From contig OY720640.1 in the NCBI GenBank assembly GCA_963169105.1, forward strand, positions 118,468,085-118,532,084: DNA of 64,000 bases. The letters are read 5' to 3'. Shown here piece after piece: positions 1 to 10,031 of this stretch (positions within the stretch are counted from its first letter, which is position 1; the number at the start of each line of letters is the position of its first letter). A model generated the notes under the pieces. It was not told the origin of the DNA, ran no database searches, and saw nothing but the letters and a program-made list of their open reading frames with translations. The position numbers and the translations under genes are program-made. The DNA is from Ceriagrion tenellum (taxonomy: Eukaryota; Arthropoda; Insecta; Odonata; Coenagrionidae).

Positions 1-415
1 TTCCCCCGATTCGAAACCGATTTGTTCACAGATGACGTTAGATATATATTAAGAACCCCTGCGTATTATGCTAGGTTTGATCAGATTTACAAGGTTAGAG
101 AAATAGATTATCGTACCGATAGATTTAAAATGTCATTTTTCCCTCGTACCATAAGAGAGAACAATAGGCATCGTAGCAAAGGGATAGGTAGGTGAAATAT
201 AGTTAGTCTGTAGTGCATGATGCATGTAATAACAACCAATAATCCCTTTCTTATTATGTAGATACTAACCATCTAGCTGTATGTGACCCTGTTCTCTAGC
301 ATGTGTCCCTTAAATATCCTACTTTCATGGCAATAGTGCATGTTTGGTGATCTTCACCCCTGCCACACACCCTCGTGGTGGCTCGCAGGGTATTACGTAG
401 ATGTAGATGAACGCC
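1..415 (+). mobile_element. LINE family F1, 3' part, cut by the window start
   Basis: This is the 3' end of a CR1-like non-LTR retrotransposon. Positions 15-195 encode the last part of the ORF2 C-terminus (FTDDVRY, RTPAYYARFD, FPRTIREN), read together with the better copy at 50.1-51.1 kb; the frame closes with TGA near 193-195. The 3' UTR follows and ends near 350-411 with the hairpin CCTGCCACACACCC...GCAGGG and a short GTAGATGTAGATG tail. It is 5' truncated or cut by the window edge, and it is a dead copy. Confidence 0.85.
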
Positions 416-1121
416 AGGCACAGGCACAAGCAATCAGAACAACGGTACGCAGTCAGACCAGAAACTTGGAGAGTGATATATAGAAGAACATGCGACCATG
501 CAGTACACTACTCAAGATACAAGTACTGGTTAGTATTATTAATGTGACAAAAAATAGCGCTACAAGGTACGAAAACATGCAAGAGCATATCATGCCGAAG
601 ATATCATGCGAGGTTAGTACTTGTACTGCCTTAAGTAGTGAGCACTAAATTTTATATAAATACTCACAAAAGGGTAACCACAAAAAAAGTGTATTTATGC
701 CACAATGTGGATTTCAATTGCTTAAAACAGGAACTGTCGACCTCTTATGTTAGGTTTAGTTATCTACGCCAAAACCATACCATAAACGACGCATGGAATA
801 CTTTTCGTACCATCACGCGACTGGCAAAGGATTAATAACGCAATAACTAGTAAACTAAAAAAATCAATACGGAACCTAGGTGGTATAATGCAGACGTCCG
901 GAAATCTCTTGAGCGACAACGAAACTTTCACGCGAAAATGAAGAACGCCCATCGGGAACTGAAGAAAATTTATGATATATATATATAAGAGCTAAAATAA
1001 CAGAAAAAGTGGCCTTAAGAAAAGCACTAATGGAATTCACGTGTAAAATATTAGGTGAATTTTTGGAAAAAAAAAACCCCAAAGGCATTTTGGCCCTACG
1101 TGAGGGAGGTTCAAGGGAATA
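416..1121. other. No recognisable feature
   Basis: I see no coding region, RNA gene or repeat copy shared with the rest of the window here. Open frames are short and overlap on both strands. Confidence 0.5.
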
Positions 1122-1559
1122 AATCTACATCTACGTAATACTCTATGAACCACCACGAGGGTGTGTGGCAGGGGGTGAAGATCACCTAACATGCACTATT
1201 GACATGCAACTAGGATATTTAATGGAGACATGCTAGAGAACAGGGTCACATGCAGCTAGATGGTTAGTATCTACATAATAAGAAAGGGATTATTGGTTGT
1301 TATTACATGCATCATGCACTTCAGACTACTCTAACTATATTTCACCTACCTATCCCTTTGCTACGCTGCCTATTGTCCTCTCTTGTGGTACGCGGGAAAA
1401 ATGACATTTTAAATCTATCGGTACGACAATCTATCTCTCAAATCTTGTTAATCTGATCAAACCTAGCATAATACGCAGGGGTTCTTAATATATATCTAAC
1501 GTCATCTGTGAACTAATCGGTTTCGAATTTACTTTAAAGGTTTAATCTAAATTTTATCT
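1122..1559 (-). mobile_element. LINE family F1, 3' fragment
   Basis: Reverse-strand copy of F1. The tail (TCTACATCTACG on the plus strand) lies at 1122-1137, the 3' hairpin at about 1140-1175, the 3' UTR to about 1340, and the ORF2 C-terminal end from there to about 1559, where homology stops. The 3' UTR matches the copies at 1-415, 32.5-32.8 kb and 50.9-51.1 kb. It is heavily 5' truncated, as is usual for target-primed LINE insertions. Confidence 0.85.
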
Positions 1560-1574
1560 ACTAGAACGTCAATG

Positions 1575-1875
1575 AGAAACGGTCAAGGAGAAAGAGTTTG
1601 CGATAGATTAGAAAAAAAATATATATCTCTAACACATTTTTTTCAAAGTGTATCCCCTTCATGCCCTCAGAATAACGCCGCTAGATTTCCTCGCTTACAC
1701 GAAAATCCAATTCAGTCTAAAAATGTTTCTAGTTGCGGCATAGAATGTCACCTGAAATCCATTAACCCCAAGAAATCACCTGGTCCCGATAAGATTCCCG
1801 TCCGAGTTTATAAAGAATTAGCATCAGAAACAGCACCGTACTTGAAAATTATGTATGAAAAATCATTCTCAATTG
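1575..1875 (+). mobile_element. LINE reverse transcriptase, N-terminal fragment
   Basis: An open frame of about 100 residues carries KSPGPDKIP (about residues 68-76) followed by VRVYKELASETAPYL. This is the conserved start of the reverse transcriptase domain in Jockey/CR1-type LINEs, the block normally written SPGPDGIP...LK. The frame then runs into unrelated sequence near 1875, and the rest of the RT domain is missing. It abuts the F1 copy at 1122-1559 in the opposite orientation, so the two are separate insertions or a rearranged pair. It cannot be functional. Confidence 0.7.
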
Positions 1876-1879
1876 TCAA

Positions 1880-3600
1880 ATTACGTTTTCATAGAGTACC
1901 TAATTTTTTTTAAGTACCCGATTTTTCGTTTTTCACTTACCGGAAATGGCCGTCGAATATGCGAAAAATGAAGAGGTTTTTATGATCGCTTTGCCACGAA
2001 GTCGTTTTCCGATGCACGAAAATGGAGTGGGCGCACATGGTTATAGCAAAGGGTTGCACAATGCCACACAAAAAAATATAATCAAACTCGCGGAGGTTAA
2101 AAGTTATCGCGCAACAATGTCTGTGATTCATACCTACACGCTCTTCATTCCTATTAGGTTTTCATTATTGGAAATTAGTTTTACTAACAACATGCATGTT
2201 TAGAAATGCAACATTTGTTTACAAAAACCACGATATTAGCATTCTTTTTAGCATATTGAGTGCCTCTTAAATTTGCTGATACAACCTTTAATGAAGACCT
2301 AGGAGGCCTGGTATCTTTTTCATTTCGCTTGGGGAGGGACCGTTAAAAATTAAGTTAGAAAAAGTTTACCATGCGTATAGTATGTTGTTACGGGCACCAT
2401 CGCGACCATGATTTTGTGAAGACTAACTACTATAGATATGAACAAGAAATTATTTTTATTTATATAGCCACAGTGTACATGCTAATTTATTTTTGAAGAA
2501 TATCTTGTGTTTTTTGCGTATGAGGATTATACAGAAAAAGAATTTTAATCGTTTTCAAATGATTTTTTGTTCCTTTGAAATTAAATCGACAAAAGAAACA
2601 TTCATTTTATTGTGACAGACCAGTGATTATTTTTTAATACTAATAATAAATGGGATCGGATACGCCTGCGCTTTCGCGTTATATTTGTGCCCACTTTGTA
2701 ATGCTTTTAATGGAGCTTAATTAATTATAGCACAATTTACACTCTTTTTTTGCTGAAAAAAACTCGAGAAAAAGAACACAATACATGCTGCCCTTTTCAG
2801 CGTTCGCTTCTAAAATATTATCCCAGACTACGTCTGGCCAAGTTTTGTTCCACTTACGTCAGAGTAGTGTCGAACAGGAAGCCCTTTCAGATACGCCACG
2901 TGCGAAGAGCAACTATTTGTAGATACATCTCGCATGCCACCTCCTCGGTTCACACTTTCGGGTTATGTCGAGAAACAGCAGTTCAGAAGGAAGACACGAG
3001 ATTCATGGAGTAATAATCGCCTTAAAGGACTCCTCACTGAAACCAAGTCTTGAAAAAACGTGAGCAGAGAGGAATGACGCAGGGATAGAATGCAAACGAA
3101 GCCATGGCGGGAAAAATAATTCAGCCGGGTCACGTGATCAAACAATTAATACACCAGGCAACGTGTGATGCTACTCATGCGACAATCGATCCCAACAATC
3201 TGCAATAAATTGGCATTGTTTACCTGCTAGCAGCGCAGCACCTTAATTGCGAAGTTAGGATAGTCTGCATTGTTGCATTTTATATGTAAAAACGAACAAG
3301 AATACGAATGCGCTTGTCTTTAGCACTAAATTTGTTTCTAATGAATGATATGAATTTTTATAAGACGAAGGAAAGACACTCATGTTCCTATAAATAAAAA
3401 AAATAATTTTATCTAAGCATTTTGGCTAAATACGAAAGAATTTACAGGGTCTAATCGTTTTTCCATTGAGCATCATTTTAAAACAGACATTATGCAACTT
3501 TATTTTATTAGTTTTTGTAACTCCTGGTTAAAAGTCCATAAAAAATATTTATTGAATTGTGATAATAAACCCTGGGTTAGATGGATGAGAAACGGCTGGC
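1880..3600. other. No recognisable feature
   Basis: AT-rich sequence with no frame that resembles a known protein and no repeat shared with the rest of the window. Confidence 0.45.
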
Positions 3601-3849
3601 TAGGGGATTATTTGAATTCTTTGACCGGAATCAAAAAAATCAAATGAAGTGCATATTTCAAGTCAGGATGGGACCTAAAGGACAGAGCATCACTGACGAT
3701 GAAACAGGTGATTCAGGGGAGTAATGATTACTTTCAGAGGTTTATTAATGAAGGATTAACAGAAAAGGTAAATATGTACGTGAGATGAAAAAAAGAAACG
3801 GAGGAAAAGTGTTGAAAATACTGGAAAATAGACAGGAGAAAGAACAGAA

Positions 3850-4400
3850 ATCAAGAAAATGCTGTGATATTCGTTCCATTGATCGCTATAATCGAAGACA
3901 GAAGAATATATCACACTTCTGACATCAAAATATTACGCACTATAGTAGATTGCAAACGACCTTTAGACCGAATTCAACGATAATATCGATTATTGGGAAG
4001 GAATTATTAAGAAAGAAGCCTATTTCACGGAGAAATGCGATGAAGTAGAAAAACTAATGAAGTATGGGCGACCTGATGAATCTTATAAGCTAGTGAGATG
4101 CTTCTGCAGTGGTAGGAAGAAATAGTCGAAAGTTAGTAAGCAAGAGGATGGACAAATACTGTATGATGAAGACCGAATAGCAAGTAAGTCGGGAGGATAC
4201 AACGGAAAACTCTTCAAAGACACGGAAGAATTAAATGAGGACAGAGTACATAATTTCATCGAAAGAAAAGAGAGAGACATAGGAGATACGATAGTAATAG
4301 GACATTGCGACGGATTCCTTAAAACCGCTAAATGAGGAGAGGCTCCATGATTTGACGGAGTCTCAATAGTGAGTGAATTTATCAAAATTAGCTGGAAGAG
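3850..4400 (+). pseudogene. Degenerate RTE-like LINE, N-terminal side of the RT
   Basis: The plus strand reads, with several stops, as ESYKLVRCF.SGRKK, then EDGQILYDEDRIAS, then KLFKDTEELNEDRVHNFI, and finally a decayed KxGEAPxFDGVS block. The last block corresponds to the KNGKAPGFDGI motif that opens the RT domain of RTE/Ingi-type elements. Stop codons interrupt it between RKK and SKVSKQ and again around the GEAP block. It is an old inactive copy, probably of the same type as the fragments at 40.8-41.1 kb and 54.6-56.3 kb, although the parts do not overlap enough to prove that. Confidence 0.6.
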
Positions 4401-4504
4401 GATGGCATAAAAACCTATTGCTGGTGCCTGTTTCTCAGAGCTACAAGTCAACGAGTTACTAGTCACGTGACTATTTTCACAAGGCGGATGGGTTACTCAG
4501 ATAG

Positions 4505-5250
4505 ACCTAACCGAATACTTCTACTAGTCCAAAAAAAATGGCGGGCCTAATCAAGATCATACATAACTAGTATTTCGATTATTACGATACGTTTTGGGCG
4601 TGCACCTTGCAATATTTCCAATTCAAAAGTTAGTGCAATGTTTTCGGGTACATACAAATGGTTGAGTACGTGCTGGAAAGCAATTGAATGTCACAACTTA
4701 CCTTAAAAGATCCCGAGCGAATGCAAGTTTTTGGGTTCACCTAACATCATTAGTAATGATCGTTTATTTCGACGAATTTCTTATAGGATGAGCTCTAAAT
4801 GGTAGTTGTTAATAAACCTTACATTTCAAGATATCATGTTTAGTTGGTTTTATCTTTATTATACCACTATAAATGGCCTAGCAACGTAATATCATAACAA
4901 AACTTCATGGTAACATACCGTATGTTGGCGTAAATAACATTTCTTGTAACTTACAGTTCGCATTTCCTGTTACTAATGATTATATTACTCAACAGAAACG
5001 AATTGGTAAGTGGTTCTTTATCACTAATAAGTTAAGGAGTGTGAAACATCAAGATATTTAATAATTTTCTCTCGACTTCTGTGTCGTCGTGAATTTCGCC
5101 CGATAAACAAATCAACAAACAAATGAAAGTCTCCTTGAGCGAATTTTGAGCTTGGTTAATGTATCGTAATAATCAAAATACGAGTTACGTCTCGTGGTCT
5201 TGATTAGGCCCGCCTTTTTTTTGAACTAGTAGAAGTCTTTGGTTTGGTCT
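4505..5250. mobile_element. Non-autonomous DNA transposon with terminal inverted repeats of about 56 bp
   Basis: The left end (4505-4560) and the reverse complement of the right end (5195-5250) share AGACC, ACTTCTACTAGT, an A8 tract, then GGCGGGCCTAATCAAGA. The interior of about 630 bp is AT-rich with no transposase frame. A clear target-site duplication is not visible, so the superfamily is open. The element sits between two LINE fragments. Confidence 0.75.
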
Positions 5251-5284
5251 TGAAGCGGAACATTGTCCCTAATAGTACATCATG

Positions 5285-5520
5285 GATCTTTTTCTCCCAA
5301 GTAGTAAATACACTAATGTTGTTACTAGACAAGACCCCTGTCTTTTGTATCCCCCCCAGTTCCGGACAGCTACAGTCCAGATATCGTTTACAGTTGTTGC
5401 CTCAAAGCTGTGGAATGACTTGCCTAAACTGGTAAAAGACAGTGCACCATCGGTTATATTTAAGAGAAAGATTATCACACACTTACTTTCCGGAATGCTG
5501 ACCATGTAACTCATTTATCA
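5285..5520 (+). pseudogene. LINE ORF2 C-terminal fragment (Daphne/CR1-like)
   Basis: The frame from about 5282 to 5509 reads VVTRQ, then FRTATVQISFTVVASKLWN, DLPKLVKDS and FKRKIITHLL. The order SF.V.A..LWN.LP..V...S...FK..L..HLL is the standard C-terminal signature of many arthropod LINE ORF2 proteins. The copy is 5' truncated and its start codon is incidental. The 300 bases downstream are T-rich and could be its 3' UTR. Confidence 0.65.
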
Positions 5521-6369
5521 GTTCATTGATGTGACTAATGTCCATTGTTGCGTAAGAAGAAGCAATTCAGTTCCTTTTTTTTCTTTTCATTTGTTAAGCT
5601 AAATTTTCTTTTTAAAAGTTGTGTTATTTGTTTATTGATAAGTTTAATGTTCGTTTTTCTGTTAAAAGAAGAAATTCAGTTCTTTTCCTACATTGCTAAA
5701 TGATAATGTTGTATATGTCTATTGTTAGCAATTTATATGATAACTTCCCTTTTTTGTTTCCTGATTGGCTTATTCACATATTAATTGTTTTGCTCACCAC
5801 TGTATTTCATTTCTATGTTCCAAAGGAGTTCACTCCTAGAACAATAAACGAGTTTATTATTGATTTTACCATTGACACTGTGGTTCGAACGTATTGTTCC
5901 ATTGTTCGACCGGTTTTGGGAGTACGGCAGTATTATATGGAACCAATATCATAAAACCTCTATAGCTGCAAATGAAAGAATCCAGATGCGGTTTTTTGAA
6001 TGGCTATGCCGCTATGGTCCTGTTTTTCAAAAGAATGACCATCCCAACTTATGCAATTGTTTTCACCTTACTCCTCTTGAGGTCAGAAGGAATGCCGCTG
6101 ACGTAATATTTCTACGAAATATTTTGAACTGGGCAGTTGACTCTAGCCATCTTCTCGGCCCGTTGAATTTAAACGTCCCCACGCGAAGGACAAGGCGCAC
6201 ACAACTATTTAAAAGTCAATTCAGAAGGGTGGATGTCACGCGGTTTCAGCCGCTTACCCGAATTATGCGTTTTGCCAATGACTTTCTCGCGCACAACCCC
6301 GATTCGGACATATTCTTCGACTCATTGAGGAGTCTACGGAGGAAAATATCTGCTTTTTTTTTTAGTAAT

Positions 6370-6764
6370 ATACGAGGGTAAGTCAATAAATAAGTCGCAA
6401 ACGTCAGCATTTCATCATCAGTATCAGTTGTAAACATTTCATTGGGAACGCTCGAAACATCCACCGTCCAGTCCCGACTTAAGGTCCCCGGTGATTTTCA
6501 TCTGTTCGGGCACCTAAAAAATCGTTTGGGCGGTCGAAATTTTGAAAAGGAGAATTCCGTAGTGCACGAGAATACTCGTTGGCTGCAACAGCTAACAAAA
6601 GACTTCTTTGCTGTCGGCTATCAAGGACTTGCAAAGAGACGGGATAAGTGTCTGAAGATATAGGGTGAATGTGTAGGAAAGTGAAATAAATTTCAGGAAG
6701 TTACTTTAATAATTATTGCCTCTATCCTGTTTTGCAAGTTATTTATTGACTTACCCTCGTATAG
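6370..6764 (+). mobile_element. Internally deleted mariner transposon
   Basis: TIRs start CGAGGGTAAGTCAATAAATA and end TTATTTATTGACTTACCCTCG, flanked by TA on both sides. Between them lie about 90 bp of 5' UTR and only the C-terminal part of a mariner transposase: HPPSSPDL in one frame, then PGDFHLFGHLKN, DFFAVGYQGLAKRRDKCLKI in another. In the family the segment is HPPxSPDLAPxDFHLF, where the D of SPDL is the third catalytic residue, so a one-base frameshift lies directly after it (about 6480-6490). More than half of the usual transposase is missing. It is a derivative that could only move in trans. Confidence 0.9.
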
Positions 6765-6842
6765 TGTGACAAATTTTACCCTATCCGGGACTGGCCGCGG
6801 AGTTCCACTTTTACGGAGTCACCCGCAATGCACAAAAGTGCC

Positions 6843-6903
6843 AATTTCCACAGAGAAAAAAATCATCCGCCTTGACCGCGATGATTTTTTCTCTGTGGAA
6901 ATT
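6843..6903. repeat. Hairpin with 25-28 bp arms
   Basis: The left arm (6843-6870) begins AATTTCCACAGAG and the right arm (6878-6903) ends CTCTGTGGAAATT. They differ mainly by one A/T in a homopolymer, with a loop of about 7 bases. It lies in the LINE 3' UTR downstream of the mariner. Confidence 0.8.
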
Positions 6904-7217
6904 CGCAAGTGTCTAATGTGTTTATCTGCTCATATATTTACTGTTTGTTTTTCCACGATTTTTTAAAATTTATTATAACACTTGTAAATGGGGTTTTCCT
7001 GTAAGTGTTAAATAAATTACATTATTATTATTATTATTGGTAAGGTATATCTGAGTAACCCATCCGCCTAGTGAAAACAGTCACGTGACTTGTAACTTGC
7101 AGACTTGCAGCTCTGATAAGCAGGCCCCTGGTCTCCATACCTCGTGGAAAAACCGTGTCCTCTCGACCCATTCGAAGCCCGCGTGACATGCGGTTGGCTC
7201 TTTTGGCCATGAAAGAA

Positions 7218-7985
7218 AAATGCTCCGCACGAGGGTACATCTACATCTACGTCATACCCTGCAAGCCACCCAAAGGGTGTGTGGCAGGGGGTGCTTTCGC
7301 ACCAGGCATGCATGAATGATATGGTAGAACACCGACATTACATTAAAACCCTCGTACCACACATGCAAAGCGCCAATTAAAAATCTAATACCCAAGAAAC
7401 ATTCTATCTTCAATCGTTCCAACATGCAAGGGATACAAAGACTACTACTACAGATTCAAAATATCATGTAGAAATAAGAACATCATGCATAAATAAGAGA
7501 GTAGAGAATATAATGAGAAAGATCTACTGCCTGCCTATTGTCAATACTCGAACTATTCATGACGACGATCACAGCTGTTATGGTCCCGAATGGTACGCGG
7601 AAAAAATGACATTTTATACCTATCGGTTCTACAATTAGCTCTCTAATTTTATTGGCGCGATCTAATCTGCTGTAGTACGAAGGGGTTAATAGTATGTTTT
7701 TTACGTCGTCAGTAAAGTGATTTTCCTGAAATTTATTTAGGAGGTTAAGCCTATAATTTAATCTACGCTGTGATAGCGATTCCCATCCTAATTCTTCTAA
7801 CAGTCCAGACACGCTAGCCAAACTTATCGTAGCATCGTTTCACAAACCTAGCTCCTCTTCGCTGGACGCGATCTAACTCTGATATCAACCCCGTTTCGTA
7901 TGGATCCCATACACTAACAGCATATTCCAGATGAGGCCTAACGATTGAAAAATAACAACGTTCTTTCACTTTCTCATCACATATA
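7218..7985 (-). mobile_element. LINE family F2, 5'-truncated copy
   Basis: The reverse strand encodes DEKVKERCYFSIVRPHLEYAVSV (as two adjoining blocks), WDPYE, RVQRRGARFVKRCYDKF, then after a frameshift near 7815 SVSGLLEELGWESLSQRRLNYRLNLL and a tail GTITAVIVVMNS. These match F1 block by block at roughly half identity, so F2 is a sister family. The 3' UTR ends at 7218-7290 with the hairpin (CACCC-TTT-GGGTG inside CCCTGC/GCAGGG) and a (GATGTA)n tail. The RT domain proper is absent. Confidence 0.85.
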
Positions 7986-8000
7986 GGGTATAATGCCATC

Positions 8001-8861
8001 GGGAACTGGAGAAGAGCCTCAAGGCGACTGGCTGGATGAGGGCAATGATTTCGTCGGGGAAAGTCTCCCCCGCAGTGCCTGTTGAGTGACTAATACAAAG
8101 AGAGAAATTGCAAAGATCTGTGCCGGTTGGCCGCACGGCACCTCTCGGAGGCAAATGTCGAAATGCGTGGAGCGATGTTTTTTGCGCGATCTTCCAAAAC
8201 TCCGCGTCGTCGTTACGTTTGTCAGACGAGTGGGTGAGATACCCACAAGTACTGTCCCGAGGCGGTGCGAGGTTCGATTATTCCGCAGAATCATGCTCGC
8301 TCTCTCTCTCTCTCTCCCTCCGTGCCTCGCGTTGTCGAATTGATATTTTTCAGGCGCGAAATAAAATGATCGCCGAATCGAGCGACCCACTTCAAGAGGG
8401 AATGCTATTTTTTTTCTTTCGTTGTAGGAGTCTATGCGTGGAAAACTCGACTGATCCCCGCTGGCAATGGAGACTTCAACGCTGTTTTCGGGCCGAGAGC
8501 AGGAATCTGGATCGTGACTCAAACGTGAATCTGAGAGGGAATAAAGTCATTGGGGCAAATTACGAGGTTTCACAAGGTGAACAGCGAAGCTGGAAATTCG
8601 ATCATGTAGACGGAAATAGTTAGATGATCTGAAGTCCTAAGGGCAATAATTTTTGGGCAACAAAGATTCGATAACTCTTGAGTGCTCTTCGTTCAAAGCG
8701 CAGACATGAACACACCAGCGCGTTTCAGAAAAAAAAGAGCGACGATCAATGATGCAATGAGTGTTGGAGAATCGTTCGGTGACGAACCAGTATATGGCGT
8801 CCTCACGTTAAACTATAATCACAACCAAATATTATCCAAGAGTTAACGTAATTGTCAAATA
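8001..8861. other. CpG-richer stretch without an identified gene
   Basis: About 8130-8340 is visibly richer in CG than its surroundings and keeps frames open on both strands, ending in a short (CT)n run near 8296-8314. Neither long frame (171 residues plus, 167 minus) resembles a known protein, and overlapping open frames are expected in such composition. Confidence 0.4.
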
Positions 8862-9429
8862 ACTTAATTAGAGGTCCACAATTAGATCCACTTACAACCT
8901 CGTGTTGCAAGTGCTTTTCCCTTCAGCTCGCTGAAGAGGGTCACCTTGTGGCCGAAATACGCGCATCCGACGCTCACCCTCGTTTGTTTCTGTGTGTTTT
9001 TCTTTTGACCACGCTCTTTTTGAGCGATTTCTCCCAGAAGTTGGGCCCGTCTGTGTGTTGTGAGTGAGTGATTTGAGCGCGTGTGAGTGTGATTGTGGTA
9101 ATAACCAGGCATCCTTAGTAGGGTCCCATTAGCCCTACGAAGGATATCAGGTTATAACGCAGGCATCCTTATCAGGGTCCCATTAGCCCTCGAAAAGGAT
9201 CCCAACTGGGTTGAGTGTGTGTGTCTGTGGTGGTCACTGGCGAGGAAGTAACATTCCCGTAAACCATCACAGGAGGGTATTCTGGTGGAGAGGCTGTGGT
9301 TGGTCCCTGCTGTGGAATCCCCTTTCCCGCAAACCAACACAGTAAGTGTATTTGTGGTTACATGTTTGACGAGTGGTGCCATTTTTACGGCTATTGGAGA
9401 ATTTTATTTTTATCTGACTTAATTAGAGG
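8862..9429 (+). mobile_element. Minisatellite-cored element, copy 1
   Basis: The body (8875-9416) holds GACCACGCTCTTTTTGAGCG, CAGAAGTTGGGCCCGTCTG, two units of the 54-bp repeat GGCATCCTTAxxAGGGTCCC (about 9108-9200), a GT run, and the right terminal repeat (CATGTTTGACGAGTGGTGCC). The same order occurs in copy 2 at 13.5-14.4 kb. The 13-bp direct repeat ACTTAATTAGAGG flanks it at 8862-8874 and 9417-9429 and may be a target-site duplication. The left terminal repeat of copy 2 is not visible here. Confidence 0.75.
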
Positions 9430-9721
9430 GTTAACTTTTTAGAACCTAATAGTCCAATTCAGGAAGTTGCAAATGGGACCTCGAGTTTGGAGGCCAGTAT
9501 AACAATCACCATACGAATACCCCTGATTTTCTAATCCAAAATAAAACATATAGTATACCTATTCATCATGTCAAAATAATTTTTCTCCAGGCGAAATTGT
9601 AAAATTGAATTGATATTTTTCTGAAATTTGATAAGATTATATTTTCTTAAAGTTCTGCATTTCATCGTTGGTCCCAGTAAACTGACCCTCTTCTAGTAAT
9701 TTCCTCAACCATACCCGGTAA
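9430..9721. other. No recognisable feature
   Basis: AT-rich flank between the minisatellite-cored element and the solo LTR. Confidence 0.5.
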
Positions 9722-10031
9722 TCGCTGTAACGTCGTGCCTGCCTTTGTTTATTTCCATTTTTATTTATTTTAATTTTATTTATTTAATTTTCTTTCGTTA
9801 TTTGGGTTTTGCTGTAATTAATTTATATGTTAATGTATGTTCATCTATGTTGATGTTTTATATTGTTTATTGTTTGTGTAAAAGGTTGCTATGTCGTTGT
9901 TGATTAAAAGAAGGGAGGATTGTTAAGAAAAAGAACGTTGAAGTGGAAAGACGTGTATTGAAGTGGGGCAACGCCAAATTAATATTCCTAGGGAATTTGT
10001 TATCATTTGAGAGATCCCGACGTCACATCGC
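9722..10031. mobile_element. Solo LTR, copy 1, with 4-bp TSD
   Basis: The 302-bp body (9726-10027) starts TGTAACGTCG and ends CGACGTCACA, an imperfect terminal inverted repeat with the TG...CA ends typical of LTRs. TCGC flanks it at 9722-9725 and 10028-10031. The same sequence occurs inverted at 27417-27717 with a different 4-bp duplication. Two independent insertions of the same length, each with its own TSD, mean this is a complete unit. No internal retrotransposon region or primer-binding site lies beside it, so it is most simply a solo LTR left by recombination. Confidence 0.85.

Larger units (their letters stand above)
5830..7035 (+). mobile_element. LINE ORF2 C-terminus and 3' end, interrupted by mariner
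   Basis: The protein reads YCSIVRPVL in one frame, then EYGSIIWNQYH, ERIQMRFFEWLCRY, LTPLEVRRNAADV and LRSLRRKISAFF in another. The join YCSIVRPVLEYGSIIWN is clear, so there is a one-base frameshift near 5919. The frame is open to about 6370, where a mariner element has landed. After it the 3' UTR resumes and closes with AATAAATTAC followed by (ATT)n at about 7021-7037, a normal LINE tail. The region is inactive. Confidence 0.75.

Noticed and set aside
8019..8623. Overlapping open frames of 167-171 residues on opposite strands
   Set aside because: They overlap in a GC-richer patch, contain low-complexity runs from a CT repeat and resemble no known protein.
9726..10027. LINE 3' end or MITE interpretation of the 302-bp repeat
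   Set aside because: TG...CA ends, equal lengths and different 4-bp duplications at two sites fit an LTR better than a truncated LINE; a MITE with 4-bp TSD remains less likely.
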